64,000 bases of DNA. It comes from an uncultured Oscillospiraceae bacterium. GTDB lineage: Bacteria > Bacillota > Clostridia > Oscillospirales > Oscillospiraceae. Each line of letters opens with the position of its first letter. The stretch's first letter is position 1. The DNA is taken from NCBI GenBank assembly GCA_910587645.1, contig CAJUNA010000033.1, positions 1 to 64,000 of the forward strand, in the 5' to 3' direction. The notes beneath the pieces were generated by a model. The model was not told the origin of the DNA. It did no database searches and saw nothing but the letters and a program-made list of their open reading frames with translations. Both the position numbers and the translations under genes were made by a program. Positions 16,970-25,180 of this stretch are shown here, piece by piece.

Positions 16970-17968
16970 ATGGCTCTGTTTGAAAGCTACGAGAGAAGAA
17001 TCGACAAGATCAACGGCGTCCTCGCTCAGTACGGCATCAAGGATGTCGAGGAGTGCCGCGCCATCTGCCAGGAGAAGGGCTTCGACCCTTATGAGATCGT
17101 CAAGGGCATTCAACCCATTTGCTTTGAGAACGCCTGCTGGGCCTACTGCGTAGGCGCGGCCATCGCTCTCAAGAAGAACGTCAAGACCGCCGCTGAGGCC
17201 GCTACCGCCATCGGCGAGGGCTTACAGGCTTTCTGCATCGATGGCAGCGTAGCCGATGACCGCAAGGTTGGTCTCGGCCACGGCAACCTGGGCGCCATGC
17301 TGCTCAGCGATGATAGCAAGTGCTTCGCCTTCCTGGCGGGCCACGAATCCTTTGCCGCCGCCGAGGGCGCCATCGGCATCGTCAAGAACGCCAACAAGGC
17401 CCGCAAGGAACCCCTGCGCGTCATCCTCAACGGCCTGGGCAAGGACGCCGCCCAGATTATCTCCCGCATCAACGGCTTCACCTATGTGCAGACCCAGTTT
17501 GACTACAGTACCGGCAAGGTGAACGTGGTCAAGGAGATCAAGTATTCCGAGGGCGAGCGAGCCAACGTGCGCTGCTACGGCGCGGACGATGTCCGCGAGG
17601 GCGTGGCCGTCATGCACCTGGAGGGCGTGGATGTGTCCATTACCGGCAACTCCACTAACCCCACCCGTTTCCAGCATCCTGTAGCCGGCACTTACAAGAA
17701 GGAGTGCGTGGAGCAGGGCAAGAAGTACTTCTCCGTGGCCTCCGGCGGCGGCACGGGCCGTACCCTGCACCCGGACAACATGGCCGCAGGCCCCGCTTCC
17801 TACGGCATGACCGATACCATGGGCCGGATGCACTCCGACGCCCAGTTCGCCGGTTCCAGCTCCGTCCCCGCCCACGTGGAGATGATGGGCTTTTTGGGTA
17901 TGGGCAACAACCCCATGGTGGGCGCTACCGTCGCCGTGGCCGTGGCGGTTGCCGAGAGCCTGAAGTAA
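16970..17968 (+). CDS. GGGtGRT family protein
   Basis: The 332-residue protein carries the name-giving motif SGGGTGRT around residues 257-264. It also has conserved cysteines near the N-terminus (EECRAICQEKG, FENACWAYC) and a C-terminal glycine/alanine-rich stretch (VGATVAVAVAVAE). The family is widespread in anaerobic Firmicutes and has no established reaction. Its constant pairing with a NifU-like scaffold suggests a role in metal or Fe-S handling. It starts 18 nt after the scaffold gene behind GAGAGGAGG and shares the promoter at 16139. Base composition matches a highly expressed gene. Confidence 0.85.
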   Translation: MALFESYERRIDKINGVLAQYGIKDVEECRAICQEKGFDPYEIVKGIQPICFENACWAYCVGAAIALKKNVKTAAEAATAIGEGLQAFCIDGSVADDRKVGLGHGNLGAMLLSDDSKCFAFLAGHESFAAAEGAIGIVKNANKARKEPLRVILNGLGKDAAQIISRINGFTYVQTQFDYSTGKVNVVKEIKYSEGERANVRCYGADDVREGVAVMHLEGVDVSITGNSTNPTRFQHPVAGTYKKECVEQGKKYFSVASGGGTGRTLHPDNMAAGPASYGMTDTMGRMHSDAQFAGSSSVPAHVEMMGFLGMGNNPMVGATVAVAVAVAESLK

Positions 17969-17987
17969 AAATTGAATACGGTTGAAA

Positions 17988-18048
17988 AATAAACCAGGAA
18001 CCGCATCCCACAGCATATTGCCGGGATGCGGTTCCTGGTTTATTTTAT
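17988..18048. terminator. Bidirectional terminator between the GGGtGRT gene and trmB
   Basis: The 22-bp perfect arms 17988-18009 and 18023-18044 flank a 13-nt loop. Both outer sides are A/T-rich (AATAAA / TTTATTTT), so it can end transcription from both convergent genes. Confidence 0.92.
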
Positions 18049-18062
18049 GTGCTGCCGCCGGG

Positions 18063-18722
18063 TCAGGCTGTCTCTTCCGCCCGGGGCAGGAGTGTCCCTA
18101 CACACCGGTTGATGGGCAGGCCTTGCTCATAAAACTTTGCTTCATAGTCAGTCATAACCCCCTGGGGGCCGTCCTCGTGGAGATTCCGGGTTACTTCGCC
18201 AAGGGCATAGCCCGCCTCCGGAAACTCCAGCACGGAGAACTCAAACAGCGGCTGGTTATCTGTCTTAAAATGAACCTGTCCGTCCTCCCGCAGCACCTTC
18301 CGGTAAAGATCCAGGAAGCCCCGATGGGTCAGCCGCCGTTTCGCCTGCCCCTTGGGGGGCCAGGGGTCGCAGAAGTTAATATAAATCAAATCCACTTCCC
18401 CAGGCGCAAAATAGTCCGGCATCAGCGCCGCGTCCCCCACCACAAAAAACACGTTTTTCAGCTCCGCCGCCATCGCCCGCTCCATGGCGACCACCAGGGC
18501 GTCAGGAACCTTCTCCACGGCGATGAATAAAATATCCGGATTTTGCCGGGCGGTTTCCGCTGTAAACCGGCCCTTGCCGCAGCCTAGTTCTACGCGCAGT
18601 TCTTTCGCCTCCGGCATCAGTGCTTCCCGCCATCGGCCCTTTATAGAGAAACCGTCCTTGACGTGGCAGGCTTCGCAGCGTTCCATCCTGGGAATTAGAT
18701 TTTTCTTTTTCCGCATCCGCAT
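18063..18722 (-). CDS. trmB: tRNA (guanine-N7-)-methyltransferase TrmB
   Basis: TrmB makes m7G46 in tRNA using S-adenosylmethionine. The 219-residue protein has the SAM-binding motif VELGCGKGRFT and the catalytic signature NFCDPWPPKGQAKRRLTH. A GGAGG site precedes the ATG. The lysine-rich start (MRMRKKKNL) is usual for the Firmicute form. It is a single gene, convergent with the GGGtGRT operon. Confidence 0.96.
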   Translation of the reverse strand: MRMRKKKNLIPRMERCEACHVKDGFSIKGRWREALMPEAKELRVELGCGKGRFTAETARQNPDILFIAVEKVPDALVVAMERAMAAELKNVFFVVGDAALMPDYFAPGEVDLIYINFCDPWPPKGQAKRRLTHRGFLDLYRKVLREDGQVHFKTDNQPLFEFSVLEFPEAGYALGEVTRNLHEDGPQGVMTDYEAKFYEQGLPINRCVGTLLPRAEETA

Positions 18723-18821
18723 TGCATTGTACCTCCGAGGTGAAATTTTTCTCTTGATTTTACCATAAGGGAAGCAGAATTACAAGGCGGAAATCCGATA
18801 GTCTCTTATAAAATAAGTGTT

Positions 18822-18840
18822 GCTGGAATATAACTCCAGC
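18822..18840 (+). other. Small hairpin upstream of the micro-ORF
   Basis: GCTGGA (18822-18827) pairs with TCCAGC (18835-18840) across a 7-nt A/T loop, 23 nt before the micro-ORF start. It has no T tract, so it may be leader structure or chance. Confidence 0.25.
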
Positions 18841-18863
18841 GGTTTCTACAGAGGAGCCTTGAT

Positions 18864-18950
18864 ATGACAGGAGCCATGTGGTATAATCGGCTCGACGAAC
18901 CGGGATTTGTGGAGGTAGCTAAATTCAGCAAAAATAGGGAGAGATTGTAA
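18864..18950 (+). CDS. Micro-ORF of 28 codons, coupled to the membrane protein gene
   Basis: An ATG at 18864 follows AGAGGAG by 7 nt, and the frame runs 28 codons to TAA at 18948-18950. That stop overlaps the next ATG as TAATG. The peptide begins MTGAMWYNRLDEPGF and ends in a basic NRERL. The good ribosome site and exact stop-start overlap support translation, perhaps as a leader that couples translation of the downstream gene. It could also be the remnant of a longer gene. I do not recognise the peptide. Confidence 0.4.
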   Translation: MTGAMWYNRLDEPGFVEVAKFSKNRERL

Positions 18951-19360
18951 TGATAAGTTTGGTTGCTCAGCTTGCTCTCTGGATATGGTTTTTTGGCTGC
19001 ATAAAATCATATAAGACAAGTAAATGGATATTGTCAAAGGGAGTTGGAATTAAGAGTGCAGAATTTGCAGTGCTGTGCCTTTTTACTACCGGAGTGGTTT
19101 TATATCATGCAGTATATCCTGTTGGGAAATGGTTTTTGCTGTTCGTTTTGTCATGTTGGATAATTGTTCAATTCTTCTGCCATTGGTACTTTACCATTTT
19201 TGGAGTGTCAGAAAAAAAGTTAAAGGGATATAATGAAGGCTTCAGCGATACTGTTCGTTTCATTCCGGCAAGTGATACGAAGCTAATACCTGACTTGTAT
19301 CATACAATTTTACACATTCTCATCCTCATTAACATTGTACTTATTTTCCTGCAAAAATAA
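18950..19360 (+). CDS. AT-rich hypothetical membrane protein
   Basis: The 136-residue protein has about four hydrophobic segments (around residues 3-17, 38-53, 60-82 and 118-134) with a short charged region EKKLKGYNEGF in the third loop. It matches no family I recognise. The base composition is clearly more AT-rich than its neighbours, which suggests recent acquisition. The start fits GGGAGAG 7 nt upstream and overlaps the stop of a 28-codon ORF. No terminator is seen after it. Confidence 0.65.
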   Translation: MISLVAQLALWIWFFGCIKSYKTSKWILSKGVGIKSAEFAVLCLFTTGVVLYHAVYPVGKWFLLFVLSCWIIVQFFCHWYFTIFGVSEKKLKGYNEGFSDTVRFIPASDTKLIPDLYHTILHILILINIVLIFLQK

Positions 19361-19589
19361 GGTATTTCTTATGAATTACAAGTTTTAGGTTTATTGGCAA
19401 ATCCGCTTTCAGCAACACCAATCTGAAAAGGGAGATCCGATATGGCGGCGCAAAACGCTGTTTTAGGACGGATAGGTACGGAACCCGCAAGATGCCCGTC
19501 CATGCCGATGCCTGGCCCACAAAAAGGCGGGGAACATTTTCCCCTCCCGGCACATATACTGGAAGGAAACCAAACCGGGAGGACATGGC

Positions 19590-19850
19590 ATGAAACCAAT
19601 GAACCAATCCAAGCTCCAGCAAACCCTGGGAGACAAGAAACTGATCGAGCGGCTATCCAGCTCGCCGGACGCCCAGGCGTTGGTAAATCTCCTGTCCAAG
19701 GGGCAGGATCAGGCGTCCCTGCAAAAAATCGCGGAGAACGCCGCCAAGGGGGATACTTCCCAGCTTAAGCAGCTCATCCAGTCCATCACCGCCGCACCGG
19801 GCGGCGCGGAGCTGCTCCAGCGGTTAGGGAACAGCTTCGGGAAAAAGTAA
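19590..19850 (+). CDS. Small conserved-looking hypothetical protein (86 aa)
   Basis: The protein is soluble, helical and alanine/leucine/glutamine-rich (LQQTLGDKKLIERLSSSPDA, LKQLIQSITAAPGGAELLQRLG) and resembles short repeats of amphipathic helices. There is no signal peptide and no known domain. The ATG follows GGGAGG by 7 nt. It is followed after 33 nt by another small gene and then an overlapping third, so the three form one unit. A hairpin-like GGGGAA/TTCCCC occurs in its leader near 19537-19552. Function unknown. Confidence 0.7.
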   Translation: MKPMNQSKLQQTLGDKKLIERLSSSPDAQALVNLLSKGQDQASLQKIAENAAKGDTSQLKQLIQSITAAPGGAELLQRLGNSFGKK

Positions 19851-19883
19851 GGGCCAGGGCTTCCGGGAAGGAGGGGCGGCGCT

Positions 19884-20312
19884 ATGAGCGATTTTGAAGA
19901 AAAACTAAATTCCATCCTCTCCAACCCGGAGGCCATGGGGCAGATTATGAATCTGGCCCAATCCCTCAATCCCGGCGGCGGCCCGCCGCCGGAGGGCGAA
20001 GCCCCTCAGGAACCGCCACCCTCCGAACCCCCTTCCGGCGGCGGCAGTCCGATTGACCTCGGAAGCCTGGGCGGCATAGCGGGGCTGGGGGATCTGCTGG
20101 GACAGATTGACCCGAAGCTGATCCAGCGTCTATTGCCGCTGGCCGGTGAGCTGGCGGGGGGCGGGAACAATGAGCGGATGCAGCTTTTATACGCGCTGCG
20201 GCCGTTTTTGAAGCCGGAGCGGCGGGACAAGGTGGAGCGGGCCGCCAGAACCGCCAGGCTGATACACGCCGGTAAAAAGCTGCTGAAAACCATGGGGGAG
20301 AAAGATGTATAA
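19884..20312 (+). CDS. Hypothetical protein with a proline/glycine-rich linker (142 aa)
   Basis: Residues 1-30 form a helical start (FEEKLNSILSNPEAMGQIMNLAQSL). Residues 31-55 are a Pro/Gly/Glu linker. The C-terminal half is helical and ends in a basic segment (LRPFLKPERRDKVERAARTARLI). This layout, with a KPFLxxxRRxKVxRA-like end, recurs in hypothetical proteins of Clostridia that I recall near sporulation or envelope genes, but no function is established. GGAAGGAGG precedes the ATG. Its last 8 nt overlap the next gene. Confidence 0.72.
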   Translation: MSDFEEKLNSILSNPEAMGQIMNLAQSLNPGGGPPPEGEAPQEPPPSEPPSGGGSPIDLGSLGGIAGLGDLLGQIDPKLIQRLLPLAGELAGGGNNERMQLLYALRPFLKPERRDKVERAARTARLIHAGKKLLKTMGEKDV

Positions 20313-20613
20313 CCGCTACATACGAAACGATACGGGCCAATACCAGCGGATTCCCGTCCAGGAAACGCCGCCGCCCCCTCCTCCTCCCCCGCCGCCGGGA
20401 GGAGGGCCTGATCACGGCCCAGGCCCGGGAACAGGCCGGAATCCCCCTCCGCCCTCCGGCGGCAAGGGGTTTCTCTCCGGTATTCTGGAAAAATTGAATC
20501 TGAAGGATCTGGATACCGGCGACCTGCTCCTGCTGTTTATTCTATTCCTGCTGCTCCGGGAAGGCGAGGATGAAGAGCTGCTGATCGCCCTGGGGCTACT
20601 GCTTATTTTGTAG
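20305..20613 (+). CDS. Poly-proline protein with a C-terminal hydrophobic hairpin (102 aa)
   Basis: The protein begins MYNRYIRND, continues with a run of ten prolines and a Gly/Pro-rich stretch, and ends in two leucine-rich hydrophobic segments split by REGEDEE. Each segment is about 11 residues, too short for a normal membrane span, so it may be peripheral or form a helical hairpin. It overlaps the preceding gene by 8 nt, with the ribosome site GGGGGAG inside that gene. It ends 6 nt from the convergent modC. Function unknown. Confidence 0.7.
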   Translation: MYNRYIRNDTGQYQRIPVQETPPPPPPPPPPGGGPDHGPGPGTGRNPPPPSGGKGFLSGILEKLNLKDLDTGDLLLLFILFLLLREGEDEELLIALGLLLIL

Positions 20614-20619
20614 GGGTTG

Positions 20620-21681
20620 TCATTCCCGCAATAGGAGGATGTCCTCTGGGCGGACCGCAACCAATAGCTCCCCTTTGCCGGCCCATTCCGCCCATTTTTC
20701 TTTATGGATCCGCATGCGAAGGGCCGCCGCGTCCTCCGCCGCCCCCTCTGGCAGGAGCAGTACGATAACCGCGTCCACGTCCTCCACCACCCGCCCCACG
20801 CGGCAGCGGAAGGCGTTTTCTTCCCCCGCCGCCGTGGGCTGGATCCGGTCTGCCCGTATGCCCAGCAGCGCAACGCCGTCCCGCCACGGCCTTCCACACC
20901 GCAGGACAAGCCCCCACTCTGGTACGGAAAGGTATCCCGGCTTCTCTCCGGGGCGGACTGCCGCGAAATTACCGCACCCGGAGATCTTGGCCGCGCCAAG
21001 GGTTTCCGGATCCGACAGCAACGCCGGAAACGACGTCACCGGCGAGGATCTGCCGCCGTCCAGTACGCAGACCCGGCGGCAGCCCCGGTAAACTTCGCCA
21101 AGATCGTGGCTGACCCAGAGTACCGGCCCACCGAACCGCTCCAGCAGGGTTCCCAGTTCCAGCTCCAGTTGTCCCTTGAGAAAGCCGTCCAGGGCGGAGA
21201 GCGGTTCGTCCAGCAGGATCACATCCGGCTCCGACGCCAGGATCCGGGCCAGGGCAACCCGCTGCTGCTGCCCACCGGAAAGCTGCCGGGGCAGAAGCCC
21301 TTCCGTCCCCTCCAACCGCAGCAGAGCCGTTAGCTCCGCCGTCCGCGCCCGCCGCCGTCCCTTTGGCAGATGGCGCAGGCATACGGCAATGTTCTGCGCT
21401 ACCGTCATGTGAGGAAATAGGGCGTATTGCTGGAATAAATAGCCTATCTTCCGTTTCTGAGGAGGCAGGCAGATCCGTTTTTCGCTGTCAAAGAGGGGCC
21501 GGCCATCCAAAAGGATCCGGCCATAGTCGGGGCGGTCGATTCCCGCCAGGCACCGCAGCGCGGCACTCTTTCCCGCCCCAGATGGGCCAAGCAGAGCCAG
21601 GGGCGCGCCGCTTTCCGCCGTGAATGCTGCGTCCAGGAGGAAATTTCCATACCGTTTGCGGATCTTCGCTTCCAGCTTCAT
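20620..21681 (-). CDS. modC: Molybdate ABC transporter ATP-binding protein ModC
   Basis: The 353-residue cytoplasmic ATPase energises molybdate import. Walker A GPSGAGKS, signature LSGGQQQR and Walker B VILLDEP are intact. The C-terminal 120 residues form the MOP/TOBE-like oxyanion-sensing domain. ATG 21681 overlaps the modB stop by 4 nt, which fixes the start; the upstream open frame belongs to modB in another frame. It is the last gene of modABC and has no obvious terminator. Confidence 0.94.
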   Translation of the reverse strand: MKLEAKIRKRYGNFLLDAAFTAESGAPLALLGPSGAGKSAALRCLAGIDRPDYGRILLDGRPLFDSEKRICLPPQKRKIGYLFQQYALFPHMTVAQNIAVCLRHLPKGRRRARTAELTALLRLEGTEGLLPRQLSGGQQQRVALARILASEPDVILLDEPLSALDGFLKGQLELELGTLLERFGGPVLWVSHDLGEVYRGCRRVCVLDGGRSSPVTSFPALLSDPETLGAAKISGCGNFAAVRPGEKPGYLSVPEWGLVLRCGRPWRDGVALLGIRADRIQPTAAGEENAFRCRVGRVVEDVDAVIVLLLPEGAAEDAAALRMRIHKEKWAEWAGKGELLVAVRPEDILLLRE

Positions 21682-22346
21682 GGCCTGCCCACCTTTCCGG
21701 GCCGCTCCAGCAGGTTGACCGCCATCAGTACTACGGCGGAAATGGACAGGTTCACCAACACCCACCGCAGGGCAAGGCCGTCCTCGTTGGTTCGCCAGAG
21801 CTGGTAGACAGTGGTGGAAATGGTGGCAGTCCGCCCCGGCGTATACCCGGCCACCATGGCTGTGGCGCCGTACTCGCCCAAGGCCCGGGCGAAAGCCAGC
21901 ACCGTCCCCGCCAGGATCCCCTGGCGGCATACCGGCATCCGGATCCGCCAGAAAATATAAGTCCCGCCCAGGCCCAGGGTCCACGCCGCCTGGGCAAGGG
22001 TTTCGTCAAAGGCTTCAAAAGCGCCCCGGGCAGTGCGGTAGACCAGCGGGAAGGTCACCACCACCGTGGCAAAAACCGCCGACCACCATTGCATCGTCAG
22101 CCGTGCGCCGAAGGCTTCCAGCGCCCAGGCCCCAATAACCCGCTTCGGCCCCAGCACCAGCAGGAGGAGATATCCCACCACCGTAGGCGGAAGCACCAGC
22201 GGCAAAGTAAGGACTACGTCCAGGATCCCCTTGACCGCCCGGGGGACCTTCGCAGCGTAATAAGCTCCGCCTATGCCGGCAAAAAAGACGATCACGGTGG
22301 ATACCAACGCGATCCGCAGTGAATTGTATAAAGGAAACCAATCCAT
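21678..22346 (-). CDS. modB: Molybdate ABC transporter permease ModB
   Basis: The 222-residue inner-membrane protein has five or six predicted helices. The ModC-contacting EAA loop is visible as EAFDETLAQAAWTLG, and the ModB-typical ARALGEYGATAMVAG follows. It starts 3 nt after modA ends and overlaps modC by 4 nt, so the three are one translationally coupled unit. Confidence 0.95.
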   Translation of the reverse strand: MDWFPLYNSLRIALVSTVIVFFAGIGGAYYAAKVPRAVKGILDVVLTLPLVLPPTVVGYLLLLVLGPKRVIGAWALEAFGARLTMQWWSAVFATVVVTFPLVYRTARGAFEAFDETLAQAAWTLGLGGTYIFWRIRMPVCRQGILAGTVLAFARALGEYGATAMVAGYTPGRTATISTTVYQLWRTNEDGLALRWVLVNLSISAVVLMAVNLLERPGKVGRP

Positions 22347-22349
22347 ATG

Positions 22350-23126
22350 TTACCTCAGCGGCGTGAAGCCCACGCCCTCTAAAACCGCGCCGCCTTTGGT
22401 GCGGAGATAGTCCAGAAATGCCTCCGCTTCACCGGTACGGCCTTCCGCCAGCGCGGCGGCGGGATAGATCACCTGCCCGCACATGGCCTCGGACGCTGTA
22501 TCCACCACCGTAAGCCCTGCGGAAAAGGCATCGGTGGCATATATGATTCCACAGTCTACGGCGGCTTCGCTGACCTGGATGGCGGCTTCCTTCGCGTTGG
22601 ATGCGTAAGTGATACTGCCAGATGCCGCCAAGGCCGTTTCTTCCAAGCCCAAATAGGCCAGGATCTTCTGGGTATACTGCCCAACCGGCACGTCCGCGCC
22701 GCCCATGGACAGCAGAACCGTCCCTGCCGCCAGGGCGGCCCTTAAATCATCGTAGCTGTTAATCCCGGCGGGGTTCCCCTCGGGAACGGCCAGTGCTACC
22801 TTGTTTTCCAGCAAATCAAACCGGCTCCCCGCCAGCAGCAGGCCATCTTCCTCCAGCGCGTCCATCTGCCTCTGTCCGGCGGAGATGAACACATCGCAGG
22901 CGGCGCCCTCCTGGATCTGGGTCTGAAGGGCGCCGGAGGAGTCGAAATTAAAGGCCAGGACGGTATCCGGATGCAGCGCCATGTACGCCGCCCCAATCTC
23001 TGTCATCGCTTCCTGCATGGACGCGGCGGCAAAAACAGTCAGTGTCCCCTGACCGCCCTTTCCGCCGCAGGCGGCCAAGGCCGCCACCAGCAGCAGCGTC
23101 AAAATTATGGATGCGGTTTTTTTCAA
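22350..23126 (-). CDS. modA: Molybdate-binding lipoprotein ModA
   Basis: The 258-residue periplasmic-type binding protein has a lipobox LAAC with the lipidated Cys at position 20. The mature part shows the ModA motifs LTVFAAASMQEA, FNFDSSGALQTQIQEGAACDVFISA and IYATDAFSAG. The start is a TTG, chosen because AAAGGAGAG stands 7 nt upstream and it alone gives a correct signal peptide. The frame is open to 23345 but the extra N-terminus is not protein-like. It precedes modB by 3 nt. Confidence 0.94.
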   Translation of the reverse strand: MKKTASIILTLLLVAALAACGGKGGQGTLTVFAAASMQEAMTEIGAAYMALHPDTVLAFNFDSSGALQTQIQEGAACDVFISAGQRQMDALEEDGLLLAGSRFDLLENKVALAVPEGNPAGINSYDDLRAALAAGTVLLSMGGADVPVGQYTQKILAYLGLEETALAASGSITYASNAKEAAIQVSEAAVDCGIIYATDAFSAGLTVVDTASEAMCGQVIYPAAALAEGRTGEAEAFLDYLRTKGGAVLEGVGFTPLR

Positions 23127-23161
23127 CGTTATTCTCTCCTTTAGATTACGGTGTGTACTGG

Positions 23162-23183
23162 AAAGGGCGCGGACGCGCCCTTT
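23162..23183 (-). terminator. Hairpin between the moeA-like gene and modA
   Basis: AAAGGGCGCG (23162-23171) and CGCGCCCTTT (23174-23183) form a tight 10-bp stem with only 2 unpaired bases, 2 nt after the moeA-like stop. It lacks a T run on the minus strand, so it is probably a partial terminator or RNA-processing stem within a moaA-to-modC operon. Confidence 0.5.
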
Positions 23184-23185
23184 TA

Positions 23186-24205
23186 TCATTTTCCAAAACC
23201 GCAGTTGGGATAGGTGCATGTCCCACAGCCCAGGCACAACCCGCCCTCCCCCATCCCGGCAATCTCTGCCCGGGTGATGGGAACGCCTGCGATGATCCGG
23301 GGCAGAACCAGGTCGAAAATCGTGGATTTTGCGTACATCACGCACCCAGGAAGCCCCATAACCGGCGTACCGTCCTCAAAGTATCCCAACAGGAACATCG
23401 CTCCCGGCAGTACTGGCGCCCCGTAAGCCACGATGTGCGCACCGGATGCCTTGATCGCGCCGGGCGTGCGGTCATCGGGATCCACGCTCATGCCGCCGGT
23501 GCAGAGAATTAAGCCGGCCCCGCCAGCCTTGGCGGCCAGGATCTCCCGGGTAATGGCAGCCATATCGTCCCCCGGCTGGGCAGTCCGCACCGTCTCCACG
23601 CCGAAAGCGGACAGCTTCCTAATGACAACAGGGGTGAAAGCGTCCGCAATCCGGCCCGCCGCGATTTCGCTGCCGGTGGCGATCACGGCGGCGGTTTTCA
23701 GCTTCCAGGGCAGGAGCGACAGCAGGGGCACGTTTCCTCCGATTTCCTCCGCACGCCGGAGCTTCTCCTCCGCAATCACCAAAGGAATTACTCGGGTGCC
23801 GCAGAGCTTGTCTCCCTTCCGCACCGCCGTGCCGCCGTGGCGGGTAGCAATCATGATGTCATCCAGAAGGTTTATTTGGTTCAGCCGCTCCCCATCGACC
23901 TGGAACAGGCCGTCAATGGAGGCGGTTAGTTCCAGCTTGCCCTCCTTGACCTGGCCGCGGATCATATGGCCGCCCTCGCAGAGTGCGCAAAGCCGTTCCG
24001 CCGCGTCGTTTTCGTGAACCATTCCCGGCTGCATTTCCCACACGTACAGATTTTCCTTTCCCATGGATAAGAGGATGGGAATGTCCTCCTCCCGAACCAC
24101 ATGGCCCTTACGGAAACGGGCATCCTTGTACTGGCCCGGGATGATCTGTGTCATATCATGGCAGAGCACTTGCCCTACCGCGTCCTGGGTGCGAATAAGT
24201 CTCAT
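23186..24205 (-). CDS. MoeA/MogA-like molybdopterin-binding protein with Cys-rich tail
   Basis: The 339-residue protein carries the molybdopterin-binding MogA/MoeA fold in its C-terminal half (VIATGSEIAAG, LILCTGGMSVDPDDRTPGAI, PVMGLPGCVMY). The N-terminal part resembles MoeA domains involved in dimerisation and Mo insertion. It is shorter than MoeA (about 410) and ends with CLGCGTCTYPNCGFGK, four cysteines that could bind a metal or Fe-S cluster. Such proteins in Clostridia probably insert Mo or modify cofactors for selenium- or molybdenum-dependent hydroxylases. It follows moaA by 5 nt. Confidence 0.85.
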   Translation of the reverse strand: MRLIRTQDAVGQVLCHDMTQIIPGQYKDARFRKGHVVREEDIPILLSMGKENLYVWEMQPGMVHENDAAERLCALCEGGHMIRGQVKEGKLELTASIDGLFQVDGERLNQINLLDDIMIATRHGGTAVRKGDKLCGTRVIPLVIAEEKLRRAEEIGGNVPLLSLLPWKLKTAAVIATGSEIAAGRIADAFTPVVIRKLSAFGVETVRTAQPGDDMAAITREILAAKAGGAGLILCTGGMSVDPDDRTPGAIKASGAHIVAYGAPVLPGAMFLLGYFEDGTPVMGLPGCVMYAKSTIFDLVLPRIIAGVPITRAEIAGMGEGGLCLGCGTCTYPNCGFGK

Positions 24206-24210
24206 TTCCT

Positions 24211-25149
24211 CTACCCTCCAATCTGATTCATCCGGCGGCCAGCGCCGCTGCGGCCTGTTTCCGCCATATAATGCCGGGGCGGCTTGGCGGTGATACCGGA
24301 CCGGATGGCTTCCCGCAGCCCTTCGCCAGCCAGCCCCCGCAGGGGGATCTCCTGGCCTGAATGCAGGCAGGGCTTCAATTTTCCGTCCGCTGTCACGCGG
24401 ATGCGGTCGCAGCGGTGACAGAACCGGTGGCTCAGCGGCTCAATCAGCCCTACCATCCCTTCCCCGCCGGGGATCCGGTACCGCCGCGCGGAACCGGATT
24501 CGCCCGCTTCCTCTAACGCTGGGTAGGCATCCAGCACGGCGGAAGCAGGCAGGAATTCTACCTGCGCACCCTCCCCAATGGGCATCAGCTCAATAAACCG
24601 TACTTCCAGCGGATACCGGCAGGCCAAATCTACAAAATCCGGGATTTCATCCTCGTTAAAGCCTTTGAGCAGCACCACGTTCAACTTTGTCCCGGTAAAG
24701 CCCGCCGCCTTTGCCGCCCGCAGGCCATCCAGCACATGATCCAGCCGTCCTACCCGGGTCATATGGGCAAAACGATCCGGCCGGAGGGTGTCCAGGCTGA
24801 CATTCAGCCGCGACACCCCCGCTTCCCGCAGGGGAGCGGCAAAACGGGGCAGGGCCATGCCGTTGGTGGTCAGGCAGACCTCCTCCACGCCGTCCAGAGC
24901 GGCAATGTTGCGGCATAGCGTAATAATTCCCCGCCGGACCAGCGGCTCCCCGCCGGTAATCCGAACCTTTCGCACGCCCAGTGCCGCAGCCTGCCGGGTG
25001 ATTTCCGTCAGCTCCTCAATGGAACAGATCCCGCTATGCTCCCGCTTCGCAACGCCCTCCGCAGGCATACAGTAGCGGCAGCGGAGATTGCACAGATCTG
25101 TTGCCGACAGGCGCAGATATGTAATTTCCCGTGCGCAGCCATCCAGCAT
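24211..25149 (-). CDS. moaA: GTP 3',8-cyclase MoaA (molybdenum cofactor biosynthesis)
   Basis: This radical-SAM enzyme performs the first step of molybdopterin synthesis with MoaC. In its 312 residues the N-terminal SAM cluster is CNLRCRYC (Cys20, 24, 27), and the second cluster motif CHRCDRIRVTADGKLKPCL is near the C-terminus. The protein ends in GG, as active MoaA does. ATG 25149 was chosen over the open frame to 25209 because it follows AGGGGGGAG and matches the family. It heads a moaA, moeA-like, modABC cluster under the promoter at 25181. Confidence 0.94.
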   Translation of the reverse strand: MLDGCAREITYLRLSATDLCNLRCRYCMPAEGVAKREHSGICSIEELTEITRQAAALGVRKVRITGGEPLVRRGIITLCRNIAALDGVEEVCLTTNGMALPRFAAPLREAGVSRLNVSLDTLRPDRFAHMTRVGRLDHVLDGLRAAKAAGFTGTKLNVVLLKGFNEDEIPDFVDLACRYPLEVRFIELMPIGEGAQVEFLPASAVLDAYPALEEAGESGSARRYRIPGGEGMVGLIEPLSHRFCHRCDRIRVTADGKLKPCLHSGQEIPLRGLAGEGLREAIRSGITAKPPRHYMAETGRSGAGRRMNQIGG

Positions 25150-25180
25150 CGCGCTCCCCCCTTCTAGGGATGTTTTTACA

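Noticed and set aside
16232..17113. 293-codon open frame on the minus strand
   Set aside because: Antisense shadow of the Fe-S scaffold and GGGtGRT genes, which have promoters, ribosome sites and known motifs.
20360..20400. CCG-rich tract as a possible repeat array
   Set aside because: It encodes the poly-proline run of a plausible small gene and has no spacer-repeat regularity; no CRISPR-like array exists anywhere in the window.
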